Program-made: the position numbers and the translations under genes | Shown here: positions 13,585 through 20,172 of the stretch, piece by piece | Layout of the letters: each line of letters begins with the position of its first letter | Numbering within the stretch: position 1 is the first letter of the stretch | Notes under the pieces: model-generated | Seen by the model: only the letters and a program-made list of their open reading frames with translations | The model's database searches: none | What the model was told of the DNA's origin: nothing | From: a virus | Direction: 5' to 3' (one strand) | IMG/VR virus record: IMGVR_UViG_3300048780_000326 | Span: 1-20,172 of that record | Length of the DNA: 20,172 nucleotides

Positions 13585-15452
13585 GCCGTCACCCCTTTGG
13601 ACTTCTTTCCCGCTGGCAGTACAGCCTTCTTCGCCGGAACCTTTTTCGCAGCAGGTTTAGCGACTTTCTTGACCGGCTTTGCGGCGTCCGGAGCGGTCCA
13701 TTTGAAACCGAGCTCCTTCGCGACGGCGTCCATCGCCCGGCGCTCAGCCTCTTTCCGTTCGCGGCGGTCGACCTTCAGCAGGTCCGCGTGCTCTAGCGCG
13801 GCGGCCAGACGAATCAACTCATCCACCATGGCCGTGCCGATATATTTCTCGATCGCATCCATTGCGACATCATCCTGCGCGGACAAGTGAGTGCCCTTCG
13901 CGGTTGGTACCGGAATCCCCATTGACACCGCCAGGCTTACACCGTCAATACCCCACCCGCGCTCGAGTGCATCCTCGAGGAGCTTGCGCAGAACCGCTTC
14001 ACGCTTCTCCATCGCCTTCGCCAGCAGCAGCTTCATGAACGCGACACGCACCGGCCGCTCGCTCTCCACGTACGCCTTCGCAGCAGCCTCACGCGCTTCA
14101 CGCTCCGCCGTCGTCTCCGATGGCTTCGGCTTATCCTCGCTGCGCGCCTGCTTCTCCTCCCAGCCCTTCGAGTGCACCTTGCAGCCCACCGCGATGCACA
14201 CCCGGACAGTCTCACCGGCCATCCGCAGCTTCTCCCTGCCGCCCATGTAGCCGCGATCGCCCGCATCGCTCCAATCCACCGTCACACCCGAACGCACATT
14301 CGCGCAGCTGCCCATCTTGGCATCGATCCACTGGCCGTACTTCAGCACCTTCGCCGGGTTGGCCGTCTCGGCAGCTGACTTGATAGAGCACGCCGCAATC
14401 CCATCATTGGGCACAATGCTCGGCTTCACGCTGGATATCTTCCAGCTCAGCCGCGGTACCAGAACCTTCGGCTTGGCCAGCTCATCGTGCCCAGCCTTGC
14501 GCATCTCGATCTGCACGAAGCCTTCCGTCTTGGCTGCGAAGCATGCGCCGTCGGTGCAGGTCGCGTCGCCCATCTCCATATCGCCGAAGAGCGGCGTATT
14601 AGCCTTGGTATTCTTCGGGCACTCCGCGCAGGGCCCAACGTCGGGCAGCAGGTAGTCTTCGTCCGTCAGCGACCAGGGCGCGCGGCTCAACAGGATGCCC
14701 GACTCAGCCTCAATCCACGCCTTCAGCCGAACGACGCTCTGCGGTTCAAAGGTGTAGGAATAACGCGACGAATTCCCCGCAGCCTTATCCGCGCGCGCCT
14801 GCACAACGCTCGCGATCCGCTGCTGCAGCACCGTCTCCACGGTCGTCTTCGAGCCCGCGCTATGGTCCAGCGTCCACTTCAGTGCGGCATTCTGCTCGGC
14901 CTCCGCCAGGCGCGCCAGCAGCAGCGCATGGTCGATGGTGATCAACTCAGCCCGCATCGCATCGCGCGAGTGCAGCGTCAGCGCACACAGGCGCAGGATC
15001 TTCGCGACATAGCTCTGCTCCTTGCCCATCCGCGCCGCGACTGCCGGAATCGAGCCAAGCACCTGGAGCAGCCGCTCGAAGGCCTCAGCTTCCTCCACGG
15101 GGTGAATGTCGACGCGCTGCAGGTTGGCGACGATCGCGGTCTCGGCCGCCTCGGCATCGGTCATGCCGCGAGCCAGCAGGCACGGCAGCAGCTCGAGGCC
15201 AAGCTCCCGCGCTGCCAGCAGGCGGCGATGCCCGGAGACGACCTCGTAAACGTCAACGCCGTGGCCACCGTCGCAGTCCTCAAGGAACACTGGCCGCACC
15301 AGCAGCGGCTCCTGGAGGCCGGACTGCGCGATCGAGGCCTTGAGCTCGTCAAGCCTAGACCGGTCGAAGGTCTGGCGTGGGTTGGTGCTCGAGGCGCGAA
15401 GGTCAGCGACGTTCAGCTCCAACAGGATTCGTTCCGAATTGCGGTCTGTCAT
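13581..15452 (-). CDS. ParB/RepB/Spo0J-like protein with zinc-knuckle middle and Lys-rich tail
   Basis: 623 residues. The N-terminal ParB domain has R-x-x-x-x-N-P-R-Q-T-F-D (19-30), the nucleotide-binding G-H-R-R at 74-77 and A-N-L-Q-R at 109-113, then an HTH region at about 134-155 (I-P-A-V-A-A-R-M-G-K-E-Q-S-Y-V-A-K). A middle C4 motif follows: C275/C278 with C299/C304, in the setting C-A-E-C-P-K-N-T and C-T-D-G-A-C-F-A-A-K seen in large plasmid and phage ParB-like proteins. The tail (590-623) is Lys/Ala/Pro-rich. AGGAG lies upstream of ATG 15452. No ParA is visible nearby, so a regulatory, nuclease or DNA-organising role is as likely as partition. Confidence 0.9.
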   Translation of the reverse strand: MTDRNSERILLELNVADLRASSTNPRQTFDRSRLDELKASIAQSGLQEPLLVRPVFLEDCDGGHGVDVYEVVSGHRRLLAARELGLELLPCLLARGMTDAEAAETAIVANLQRVDIHPVEEAEAFERLLQVLGSIPAVAARMGKEQSYVAKILRLCALTLHSRDAMRAELITIDHALLLARLAEAEQNAALKWTLDHSAGSKTTVETVLQQRIASVVQARADKAAGNSSRYSYTFEPQSVVRLKAWIEAESGILLSRAPWSLTDEDYLLPDVGPCAECPKNTKANTPLFGDMEMGDATCTDGACFAAKTEGFVQIEMRKAGHDELAKPKVLVPRLSWKISSVKPSIVPNDGIAACSIKSAAETANPAKVLKYGQWIDAKMGSCANVRSGVTVDWSDAGDRGYMGGREKLRMAGETVRVCIAVGCKVHSKGWEEKQARSEDKPKPSETTAEREAREAAAKAYVESERPVRVAFMKLLLAKAMEKREAVLRKLLEDALERGWGIDGVSLAVSMGIPVPTAKGTHLSAQDDVAMDAIEKYIGTAMVDELIRLAAALEHADLLKVDRRERKEAERRAMDAVAKELGFKWTAPDAAKPVKKVAKPAAKKVPAKKAVLPAGKKSKGVTA

Positions 15453-15481
15453 AAATCCCTCACTCCTGAAATGTTTGGTTT

Positions 15482-15515
15482 GCGCACGGCGAAAGCCTTT
15501 CCTCTTGCCGTGCGC
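15482..15515. promoter_or_regulatory. Perfect 9-bp inverted repeat just upstream of the ParB-like gene
   Basis: GCGCACGGC (15482-15490) and GCCGTGCGC (15507-15515) are perfect complements around a 16-base centre, which itself contains the dyad GAAAG-C-CTTTC (15491-15501). The element fills the 69-base gap before the ParB-like start and lies 30 bases from it. No T-run follows on the minus strand, so it is not a typical terminator. It may be a ParB binding or autoregulatory site, or an mRNA hairpin. Confidence 0.5.
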
Positions 15516-15521
15516 GCAGCA

Positions 15522-15920
15522 CTAGCGAACGACGCTGACCGTCTTTGCGTCGACGTTGTCGCAGTCGACCTTCAGCGTCAGCACATCCGAGCGCGTCAGG
15601 TCAGAGATCGAGTTGGATATGCGCGTTCCCGCGGCGTCATAGACCAGCACGCGAACGCGGCGATGCAGTTGCTTATGGTTCGGGTCCTTATGGTTGGCAA
15701 TCGCCTTGGCAGCCGACTCCACGCGCCCAGCCACATCGCTCGCGCGAACAATCGCCTCCTGCAGCCGTGTGAAATCTTCGGTGTCGACATCGACCTTGAG
15801 GGTGATCACCTTGTCAGCGACGCCTGCCAGCGGCAGTGCAACCCTGCCCGCGAACCGCGAGCGCTTGGCTACCTTCTTCTTTGCAACCTTCTTTGCTGCC
15901 TGCTTCGACGTACCTGCCAT
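15522..15920 (-). CDS. Lys-rich basic protein of unknown function
   Basis: 132 residues, no family recognised. The N-terminus is a basic tail (Q-A-A-K-K-V-A-K-K-K-V-A-K-R) like those of histone-like or DNA-compacting proteins. The rest alternates beta-like stretches (V-I-T-L-K-V-D-V-D-T and V-L-T-L-K-V-D-C-D-N) with a helix at about 50-75. The two near-identical L-T/I-T-L-K-V-D segments suggest an internal repeat. AGGAGG four bases before ATG 15920 gives a strong start. It immediately precedes the ParB-like gene, whose tail has similar Lys/Ala composition, so both may bind DNA; this is inference from composition. Confidence 0.75.
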   Translation of the reverse strand: MAGTSKQAAKKVAKKKVAKRSRFAGRVALPLAGVADKVITLKVDVDTEDFTRLQEAIVRASDVAGRVESAAKAIANHKDPNHKQLHRRVRVLVYDAAGTRISNSISDLTRSDVLTLKVDCDNVDAKTVSVVR

Positions 15921-15940
15921 ACTGCCTCCTCATCCACGCT

Positions 15941-16192
15941 CTACGTGGAAAGCTCAATGTGTGTGGTTCGGCCGTTCCTACGGCGGAAGAAGTTCAGCTG
16001 CAGCGGCCGAGACCGGACCTGTACAACGGCAGCCCCGTCGCGATGCATACCCGCGCCCTGGATCAATGCGGCACGCTTCATCGCCTTCAACGTTGCGGCC
16101 ACTGCTACGCGCGACCAGCCGAGAGCCTGCGCCACTTCGACGCTGGTCATGCCTGCAGGATGTGCGCGTAGCAGGCTCAAAATCTTTTCCAT
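15941..16192 (-). CDS. Small winged-helix DNA-binding protein
   Basis: 83 residues. Residues 1-48 read as a winged helix: M-E-K-I-L-S-L-L-R-A-H-P-A-G-M-T, then S-V-E-V-A-Q-A-L-G-W-S-R-V-A-V-A-A-T-L-K-A-M, the helix-turn-helix with a Ser-Arg recognition helix, followed by wing strands to about 62. The C-terminus is basic (F-F-R-R-R-N-G-R). ATG 16192 overlaps the previous stop as TGATG, with a G-rich ribosome-binding site just upstream. It is probably a local transcription regulator of the phage. Confidence 0.75.
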   Translation of the reverse strand: MEKILSLLRAHPAGMTSVEVAQALGWSRVAVAATLKAMKRAALIQGAGMHRDGAAVVQVRSRPLQLNFFRRRNGRTTHIELST

Positions 16193-16893
16193 CACCCCCG
16201 AACCTCTTCAACGGTCAGGTCAATGGCTTTGCCGAAGACCTCGATTGCGGCGTCCCAGACCTTGCGCGGATCGACTAGAGGAAGGTCGAGGGCGAGGTCG
16301 AGGGCGAGGTCGAGGGCGAGGTCGAGGTCGAGGGCGAGGTCGAGGTCGCGGGCGAGGGCGAGGTCGAGGTCGCGGGCGAGGGCGAGGTCGAGGTCGAGGG
16401 CGAGGTCGAGGTCGAGGGCGAGGGCGAGGTCGCGGGCGCGGGCGAGGGCGAGGTCGAGGGCGAGGGCGAGGTCGAGGGCGCGGGCGTATTTTATTTTCGG
16501 CAGTTCTTCGAACTGCCGAGCGTGCCCACGGAATCTCTCAGCCAACTCACTATCAGCCCCAGCAACCCGATCCGCCAGGTTGCGCAGCCCGATCGGGATC
16601 AATACGTTCAGCGTCGCGTTCAGCAGATACTCATAGCGCGCTTGTTCGAGAACCGGATTGCGCGTGCCCACGAGCTTCGGGATAAAGGGCACTAGCTTCT
16701 GCCGATGCTCATCGTCAAACCAGTAATTCAAGCCAATGCCGAAGCGCGTCAGCGCTGGGCAAGCACACTGCGGATAATTGCTATGCGGTTCATTGTTGAA
16801 CCACGCCACGGCTTCCATGATGCTGAGGCCGTCTACGCCGCGGCGATGGTATCCACCGCTCAACTTCAACGTTTCCAGATCCAGTACCTTCAT
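16192..16893 (-). CDS. Phage protein with conserved N-terminal domain and (D/A)-L repeat region
   Basis: 233 residues. The first 115 residues resemble a conserved domain found in phage and actinobacterial proteins: L-K-L-S-G-G-Y-H, then G-L-S-I-M-E-A-V-A-W-F-N-N-E-P-H-S, C-A-C-P-A-L, then L-V-P-F-I-P-K-L-V-G-T-R. Members often end in long Ala-rich repeats. Here residues about 138-205 are instead L-A-L-D-L-D type, encoded by 34 hexamers (see repeat). Function is unknown to me. AGGAGG lies before ATG 16893. The unique C-terminus after the repeat (D-P-R-K-V-W-D-A-A-I-E-V-F) returns to normal sequence and in frame, so the repeat expands by whole codons and the gene stays open. Confidence 0.82.
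   Translation of the reverse strand: MKVLDLETLKLSGGYHRRGVDGLSIMEAVAWFNNEPHSNYPQCACPALTRFGIGLNYWFDDEHRQKLVPFIPKLVGTRNPVLEQARYEYLLNATLNVLIPIGLRNLADRVAGADSELAERFRGHARQFEELPKIKYARALDLALALDLALARARDLALALDLDLALDLDLALARDLDLALARDLDLALDLDLALDLALDLALDLPLVDPRKVWDAAIEVFGKAIDLTVEEVRG
16284..16487. repeat. Coding hexamer repeat, 34 units
   Basis: Read on the plus strand, the array is 34 consecutive six-base units of consensus GG(T/G)CG(A/C), 204 bases in all, with two degenerate positions (third and sixth base). On the coding strand it gives alternating Leu or Arg with Asp or Ala. Because units are six bases, gain or loss by slippage changes length by two residues without frameshift. No other tandem repeat this long occurs in the window. 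Confidence 0.95.
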
Positions 16894-16973
16894 TGCTTCC
16901 CTCCTGGGGAGTGCTGCGCGGACGGCGAGTATCCCGCCGCCCGGTTGTGTTGCGGTGGTCTTGCGCGTAGCAA

Positions 16974-17723
16974 TCAGGCGATAACGACGGTGCCTTCAGG
17001 CAGGTTCGCCACCATCCAGTACTTCACCAGCAGGGCGGTGTCATGCTTCCAGCGGCCAGCGTCCACGCCGAGCAGAGCGATGGTCGGCAACTGGCCGGGC
17101 GTGCCCTTCAGCCGCACGATGAACTCGGACTTCACCGGATCAATCTCGCGGAAGGTGCGATAGGGCATCAGCTCGATGCGCTTCGGCAGCTGGATATCCC
17201 CGCGAGAGACCGAACCCTGCTTCGCCGTGACCGTCTGGGTATACCCATCGTCCTGCGTGGCGATGCTGCTCTCATTGCTGAGCGAGCTGGCGAACCGTTG
17301 CAGCTGCACAACCTCCTCGGTCGGCAGGAAGCCCATCTGCAGCGAGAGCAGGAACGCCTCTGGCACCTGGTATGCGTCGAACGGAAACGGGTTGCTCTCT
17401 CTGTTGGTGGTTTGCAGCCACTTATGCCGCTGGCCGTTCTCGTCCGCCTCGAGCGAGACCAGCGCGACGGTCTCATGGTCGATGACCTGCACCGCCGTCT
17501 TGCCTGCTTCGGAGAAGTCGTCGATGCCTGCGATATACGCATCGCGGAAGCCGGTGAGGCTGATGAGCTGCAGGGTTGGCTTCGCGGGCGGGACGATCAG
17601 CTCGCCGAGCGACGCACCATAGCCGCTCGGCTTCACGGCATAGTTGCGATCGCCAATCACTTCGACAAGCGGCTGCGGGTTGAATAGATTCTTGAGATTG
17701 GTAACTGCGCTTGCGAGGTCCAT
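16974..17723 (-). CDS. Conserved early-phage protein (partner of next gene upstream)
   Basis: 249 residues. I do not recognise a named domain, but the pattern matches proteins of Firmicutes phages I know of without a clear function: S-L-T-G-F-R-D-A-Y-I, Q-V-I-D-H-E-T-V-A-L-V-S, F-P-F-D-A-Y-Q-V-P-E-A-F, D-D-G-Y-T-Q-T-V-T-A-K-Q-G, and L-M-P-Y-R-T-F-R-E-I-D-P-V. It may be a distant counterpart of the DUF2303/YfdQ group, which I rate as possible only. GGAG is six bases upstream of ATG 17723. The gene follows the 126-residue protein at 17775-18155 after 51 bases, the same pairing as in those phages. A replication or recombination role is inferred from position. Confidence 0.7.
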   Translation of the reverse strand: MDLASAVTNLKNLFNPQPLVEVIGDRNYAVKPSGYGASLGELIVPPAKPTLQLISLTGFRDAYIAGIDDFSEAGKTAVQVIDHETVALVSLEADENGQRHKWLQTTNRESNPFPFDAYQVPEAFLLSLQMGFLPTEEVVQLQRFASSLSNESSIATQDDGYTQTVTAKQGSVSRGDIQLPKRIELMPYRTFREIDPVKSEFIVRLKGTPGQLPTIALLGVDAGRWKHDTALLVKYWMVANLPEGTVVIA

Positions 17724-17774
17724 CGGGTTCTCCGGAGTGCGTGCTGCGGTTGCGAAGCGTGGAAGGTTGCGGGA

Positions 17775-18155
17775 TTATTTCGCGCTGCTGAAGACGATCG
17801 GAGCAGGTGCCTCGACAGGCTTCGCCGGGGTGAAGATGTGCATCTGGCGTGGATCCTCATCGAGCGCGTAAAGCACGCCATCAGCATCCTTGGCGACGAA
17901 GATCCGGGAGTTGGCTGGCACCAGGCCAGCCAGTCGAGTCTTGACCTCCGACTCGACGTTGATCTGCACGCGGTCATCTTTCGGGTGGAAGTCCACGGTC
18001 ATCGTGATCGAACGCTTAGCCTTCGCCTCGGTATTCGGGTCCATGATGTTCTTGATCACCTTCGCCAGTTCAACCTCGAAGGCCTCAACAAGTGCGCCCT
18101 CGCAGATGTTGCCGATGTTGATCGGTATGGGTTCGTTCTCTTGCTGGTCTGCCAT
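17775..18155 (-). CDS. Conserved early-phage protein, often called replication terminator protein
   Basis: 126 residues. The core G-A-L-V-E-A-F-E-V-E-L-A-K-V-I-K-N-I-M-D-P-N-T and A-K-A-K-R-S-I-T-M-T-V-D-F-H-P-K-D-D-R is a recognisable phage family that databases often label replication terminator protein, a name I would not take as proven function. The C-terminus is Pro/Ala-rich and probably flexible. AGAGG lies six bases before ATG 18155. The gene is followed by its usual partner at 16974-17723. Presence of this pair in a GC-rich phage is notable if the family is mainly known from Firmicutes, as I recall. Acts presumably in the cytoplasm on DNA (inference). Confidence 0.7.
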   Translation of the reverse strand: MADQQENEPIPINIGNICEGALVEAFEVELAKVIKNIMDPNTEAKAKRSITMTVDFHPKDDRVQINVESEVKTRLAGLVPANSRIFVAKDADGVLYALDEDPRQMHIFTPAKPVEAPAPIVFSSAK

Positions 18156-18256
18156 CGCTTCCTCTCTCTCTTGAAAACTCTTGCTTCTACTCCCGCCGGT
18201 GCTGGGCGCACGGCCAGAGTTCTTTATTCGCTCGCCGTCCGCGCAGGACCGCAGGA

Positions 18257-18670
18257 CTAGGGACGCAGTCTATGCAGCAGCTCCGCTCCGGAGAAGCCGG
18301 CGCTCGCCGCGTGACGCAGGATATGCAGCAGGTAGATCCCGCCCAGAATCTCCAGCCCGATCGCCACGAGGAACGAGACCGAGCAGCAGAGCGCGGCGAA
18401 ATCGATGGCGTCGTCTTCGCCCTCCGGCCCGTCCACCATCACGCGGTCGGGGATGGCATCCCAATCGAGCTTGCCCTTGACCGCCGCTGGCCGTCCGCTC
18501 CAGGTGCAACCATGGGCATCGCCGTCATCCTCCACGGGTGCGGAGGCGCGCGCGTAGGCCTGCTCCAGGTCGGAGCACACCAGCCGGTTCAACTCCTCGC
18601 CATGGATGCGGTTCAACGTCACCAGCGGATTCTTCTCGATCGCTGCTGCCTGCTTCATCGTTTCGTTCAT
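18257..18670 (-). CDS. Protein with C-terminal membrane segment, unknown function
   Basis: 137 residues, no family recognised. A polar N-terminal part with charged helices (E-E-L-N-R-L-V, D-L-E-Q-A-Y) is followed by a Gly/Asp linker and then a hydrophobic segment at about 92-117 (A-A-L-C-C-S-V-S-F-L-V-A-I-G-L then I-Y-L-L-H-I-L). It would be tail-anchored with the bulk in the cytoplasm. ATG 18670 has GGAG six bases upstream and overlaps the previous stop as ATGA. The same frame is open as far as 19000, but that Arg/Ala-rich extension is a shadow of the neighbouring genes. Confidence 0.72.
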   Translation of the reverse strand: MNETMKQAAAIEKNPLVTLNRIHGEELNRLVCSDLEQAYARASAPVEDDGDAHGCTWSGRPAAVKGKLDWDAIPDRVMVDGPEGEDDAIDFAALCCSVSFLVAIGLEILGGIYLLHILRHAASAGFSGAELLHRLRP

Positions 18671-18948
18671 TCCGGTCTCCATTTCTTGTCGTGCTTTGGT
18701 TGCTTGCCTCGGCGGCGCAGATCGCGCAGCAGGCGTTGCCTCTTCAGGCGCTGGGTCTCCTCGCGCCACTCCCGCCGCCGCTCTGCCTCGAAGGCCAAAA
18801 TGCAGCTGGGCTTGTTGCAGCGGTTGGCCCGCGAGGTCATGTAGGCGCACTCGTCGCCGTTCGGCAACTTGCACGGATCCTCCGGCGTGCAGTCGCAGAA
18901 GCGGCAGCGCTGCACGGGAACCTTCGCGAGGGCGCGGGGAGAGATCAC
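18667..18948 (-). CDS. Small Cys-rich protein
   Basis: 93 residues from GTG 18948 (GTGA overlap with the regulator's stop, GGGAGG nine bases upstream). Residues 15-50 hold a cluster C-R-F-C-D-C, then E-D-P-C, C-A-Y, and R-C-N-K-P-S-C, likely one or two structural zinc sites of the type found in small phage proteins. The C-terminal half is strongly basic and helical (R-R-R-E-W-R-E-E-T-Q-R-L-K-R-Q-R), so nucleic-acid binding is probable. The reading frame extends upstream to 19188, but that part lies opposite the regulator gene and is not supported. Function unknown. Confidence 0.75.
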   Translation of the reverse strand: MISPRALAKVPVQRCRFCDCTPEDPCKLPNGDECAYMTSRANRCNKPSCILAFEAERRREWREETQRLKRQRLLRDLRRRGKQPKHDKKWRPE

Positions 18949-19232
18949 AGTGCGCAACCTCCCGTCGTGCAATCTCCCGTCGCGCGCATCTTGGCGGCAC
19001 TCTTGACGTCGCCCGCTGCGTGCAGCTGGCGCTGCGCCTGGGTGTCCTTGAAGAACTGGCGCAGCAGGTGGTGCGAGTAGGCGCTCATCACCCCCACGCC
19101 TCGCTCCCAGCTGGCGATAGCGGAGGCGGATACGCCGATCGCCTGCGCTAGCTCTGACTGCGAGAGGCCCAGGGCCTTGCGCTGGCACAGCAGTTCAGTC
19201 CCAGTCGACGCGATAAAGGCACACTTTTTCAC
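18945..19232 (-). CDS. XRE-family (Cro/CI-type) helix-turn-helix regulator
   Basis: 95 residues from a GTG start that overlaps the previous stop (GTGA). Residues 10-46 are a clear XRE domain: T-E-L-L-C-Q-R-K-A-L-G-L-S-Q-S-E-L-A-Q-A-I-G-V-S-A-S-A-I-A-S-W-E-R-G, with the recognition helix near A-S-A-I-A-S-W-E. The remainder (50-95) is short and lacks a LexA-type protease or a clear dimer domain, unlike CI repressors. It sits inside a polycistronic stretch instead of at a divergent promoter, so it may regulate from within the early operon or be a Cro- or antitoxin-like protein. A toxin partner is not evident. Confidence 0.88.
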   Translation of the reverse strand: MKKCAFIASTGTELLCQRKALGLSQSELAQAIGVSASAIASWERGVGVMSAYSHHLLRQFFKDTQAQRQLHAAGDVKSAAKMRATGDCTTGGCAL

Positions 19233-19489
19233 TGGCGCCCCCCATCGTGGGCGGCCTCTTCGTGCGCTTCTTCAGCGATCCGTAAGAGCGCCTTACCGAT
19301 TGAAGAGAAATAACCCCAATCACCCGGTGCTCCGAAGGCCGCGGGGATGGATTGTCCGGCTAGCGTCCTCGCCAACGCCCGCGCCATACCCCTCGCATCT
19401 GCTAAGTCGGATCCGTCCCCATCCCCCGCATAAATCTCATTAGCCCTTGCATCGATCGCGGCCACAAGTGCCTGCATGCCAGCGGTCAT
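19229..19489 (-). CDS. Small acidic Ala-rich protein, unknown function
   Basis: 86 residues, beginning M-T-A-G-M-Q-A-L-V-A-A-I-D-A-R, with a D-G-D-G-S-D-L-A-D-A stretch near residues 23-32 and an aromatic centre G-D-W-G-Y-F-S-S. No family recognised. Support comes from ATGA overlap with the gene upstream and GTGA overlap with the regulator downstream, and from an uninterrupted frame of normal composition. Confidence 0.65.
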   Translation of the reverse strand: MTAGMQALVAAIDARANEIYAGDGDGSDLADARGMARALARTLAGQSIPAAFGAPGDWGYFSSIGKALLRIAEEAHEEAAHDGGRQ

Positions 19490-20172
19490 CGGGACACCCC
19501 CGTCGCAGTGAGCAGCGCCGCCTCTTCGTGGGTGAGGCGCAGCCCAGGGGGCACCGGCGCAGGATCGAACAGCGCCTCCACACCGCGCCCGATCGGGGCA
19601 GCGAAGTATTCGATATGGCGGTCTAACCTGCCGCCGCGGAAGAACACGCCATCCTCGACGCGGGCATTGTGCGCCGCGCCGCCAGCGCAGTGTGGTCCGC
19701 AGTGCGCGCAGGCCGCGTCCGCATCGTTCCGCCAGAAGTGGTTTTCCCCATCGATCCGGACAGAATGAGCGTCGGTATGTCCGCGCTCCTCGCAGCAGTA
19801 CATGCCGTTGCGGCAGTGGCCGCAGAGCGGACCGGAGATTGGCTGCGGCGATGCAGCAGCTCCCCGAGCCGCAGCGTCACGGAGCTCGCCAAGGCGCGCA
19901 GCCAGCTTGAAGATGTTGCCGACGACGCAGCTATCGGTGTGCCGGGGAGCATCGAACCACCTGTAGAGGCACTCCGCGCAATAGACCCACGTGCTATCAC
20001 CGAGGCACGCGCGGATCCGCTGTTCAGCGAGTTGCAGCGCCAGGGCATTGAGGTCGGCCTGGACGAAGGCGGTGGCGAGAGCAGCGTCCTCTAAGGTTGC
20101 ATGGCTGGAACTCGCATCAACCGGCGAATCGGTCTGTGCCTGAACATCGGACGGTGTTGACGGTACCCGCAT
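19486..20172 (-). CDS. Cys/His-rich protein (5' end at window edge)
   Basis: At least 228 residues; the ATG at 20172-20170 is the last codon of the window, so the true start may lie beyond it. Several zinc-type motifs are visible: C65/C68 with H78 and C82, C117/C120 with C126/C127 and H132, and C155/C158 with C162. Between them are Asp- and Ala-rich linkers. No family is recognised. The stop overlaps the next start as ATGA. Multiple zinc knuckles in the first early genes suggest nucleic-acid binding, but this is inference. Confidence 0.65.
   Translation of the reverse strand: MRVPSTPSDVQAQTDSPVDASSSHATLEDAALATAFVQADLNALALQLAEQRIRACLGDSTWVYCAECLYRWFDAPRHTDSCVVGNIFKLAARLGELRDAAARGAAASPQPISGPLCGHCRNGMYCCEERGHTDAHSVRIDGENHFWRNDADAACAHCGPHCAGGAAHNARVEDGVFFRGGRLDRHIEYFAAPIGRGVEALFDPAPVPPGLRLTHEEAALLTATGVSR

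Noticed and set aside
15482-15515. Rho-independent terminator before the ParB-like gene
   Set aside because: The stem is strong but the minus strand continues with AAACC and no T-tract, and the loop is long.
14487-16685. A 732-codon open frame on the plus strand with a long Gly-Arg repeat
   Set aside because: It runs antisense to the ParB-like gene, the Lys-rich gene, the winged-helix gene and the hexamer-repeat gene, all of which have ribosome-binding sites and recognisable domains. The Gly-Arg run is only the reverse reading of the hexamer array, and high GC keeps stops rare.
18671-19000. N-terminal extension of the tail-anchored protein gene up to 19000
   Set aside because: The extension is Arg/Ala/Pro-rich noise overlapping the Cys-rich and regulator genes. 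ATG 18670 has a good ribosome-binding site and an ATGA overlap.
18945-19489. XRE regulator with its small neighbour as a toxin-antitoxin pair
   Set aside because: The 86-residue neighbour shows no RelE, HigB, HipA or other toxin pattern, and both belong to a longer overlapping operon.

Overview
The window looks like one arm of a tailed-phage genome or prophage, most likely an HK97-type siphovirus. The DNA is GC-rich, roughly 60% by eye, and every gene I can support lies on the minus strand, so the map reads from right to left. Many start codons follow AGGAGG or GGAG ribosome-binding sites. Most neighbouring genes are joined by 1-4 base stop/start overlaps (ATGA, GTGA, TGATG, TAATG), the tight packing expected of phage operons. 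The host cannot be named: a GC-rich bacterium such as an Acidobacteriota or Pseudomonadota member would fit. I see no integrase, CI-like repressor, tail genes, tRNA, rRNA, CRISPR array or insertion sequence.

Right part (20172 to about 8497) is an early/replication operon. In transcription order it holds a Cys-rich protein cut by or abutting the window edge, a small acidic protein, an XRE-type helix-turn-helix regulator, a small Cys-rich protein, a membrane protein, a pair of genes resembling a conserved early-phage pair, a protein with a 34-copy hexamer repeat, a winged-helix protein, a Lys-rich protein and a 623-residue ParB-like protein. These are followed by a DUF5131 (Gp37/Gp68) protein, several small proteins including a DUF4031 member, a protein with three regularly spaced zinc ribbons, an HNH endonuclease, a replication initiator and a possible helicase-loader protein. 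The initiator gene carries four copies of a 15-bp dyad in its middle, the arrangement of the lambda origin inside gene O.

A 314-bp intergenic region (8183-8496) separates this from the second operon. It contains a perfect 7+7 dyad and two copies of an 18-bp operator-like sequence, so it is the best candidate control point in the window.

Left part (8182 to 1) is a lysis and packaging operon. It holds two small proteins, a membrane/coiled-coil protein (holin or spanin candidate), a T4-type lysozyme, a 45-residue coupled ORF, three proteins of unknown function of which two have a membrane segment, an HNH endonuclease, terminase small and large subunits, a portal and the start of an HK97-type prohead protease that runs off the left edge. 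The HNH gene next to terminase fits the HK97-type cos packaging arrangement, and the 173-bp gap between HNH and terminase holds two dyads and is a candidate cos region.
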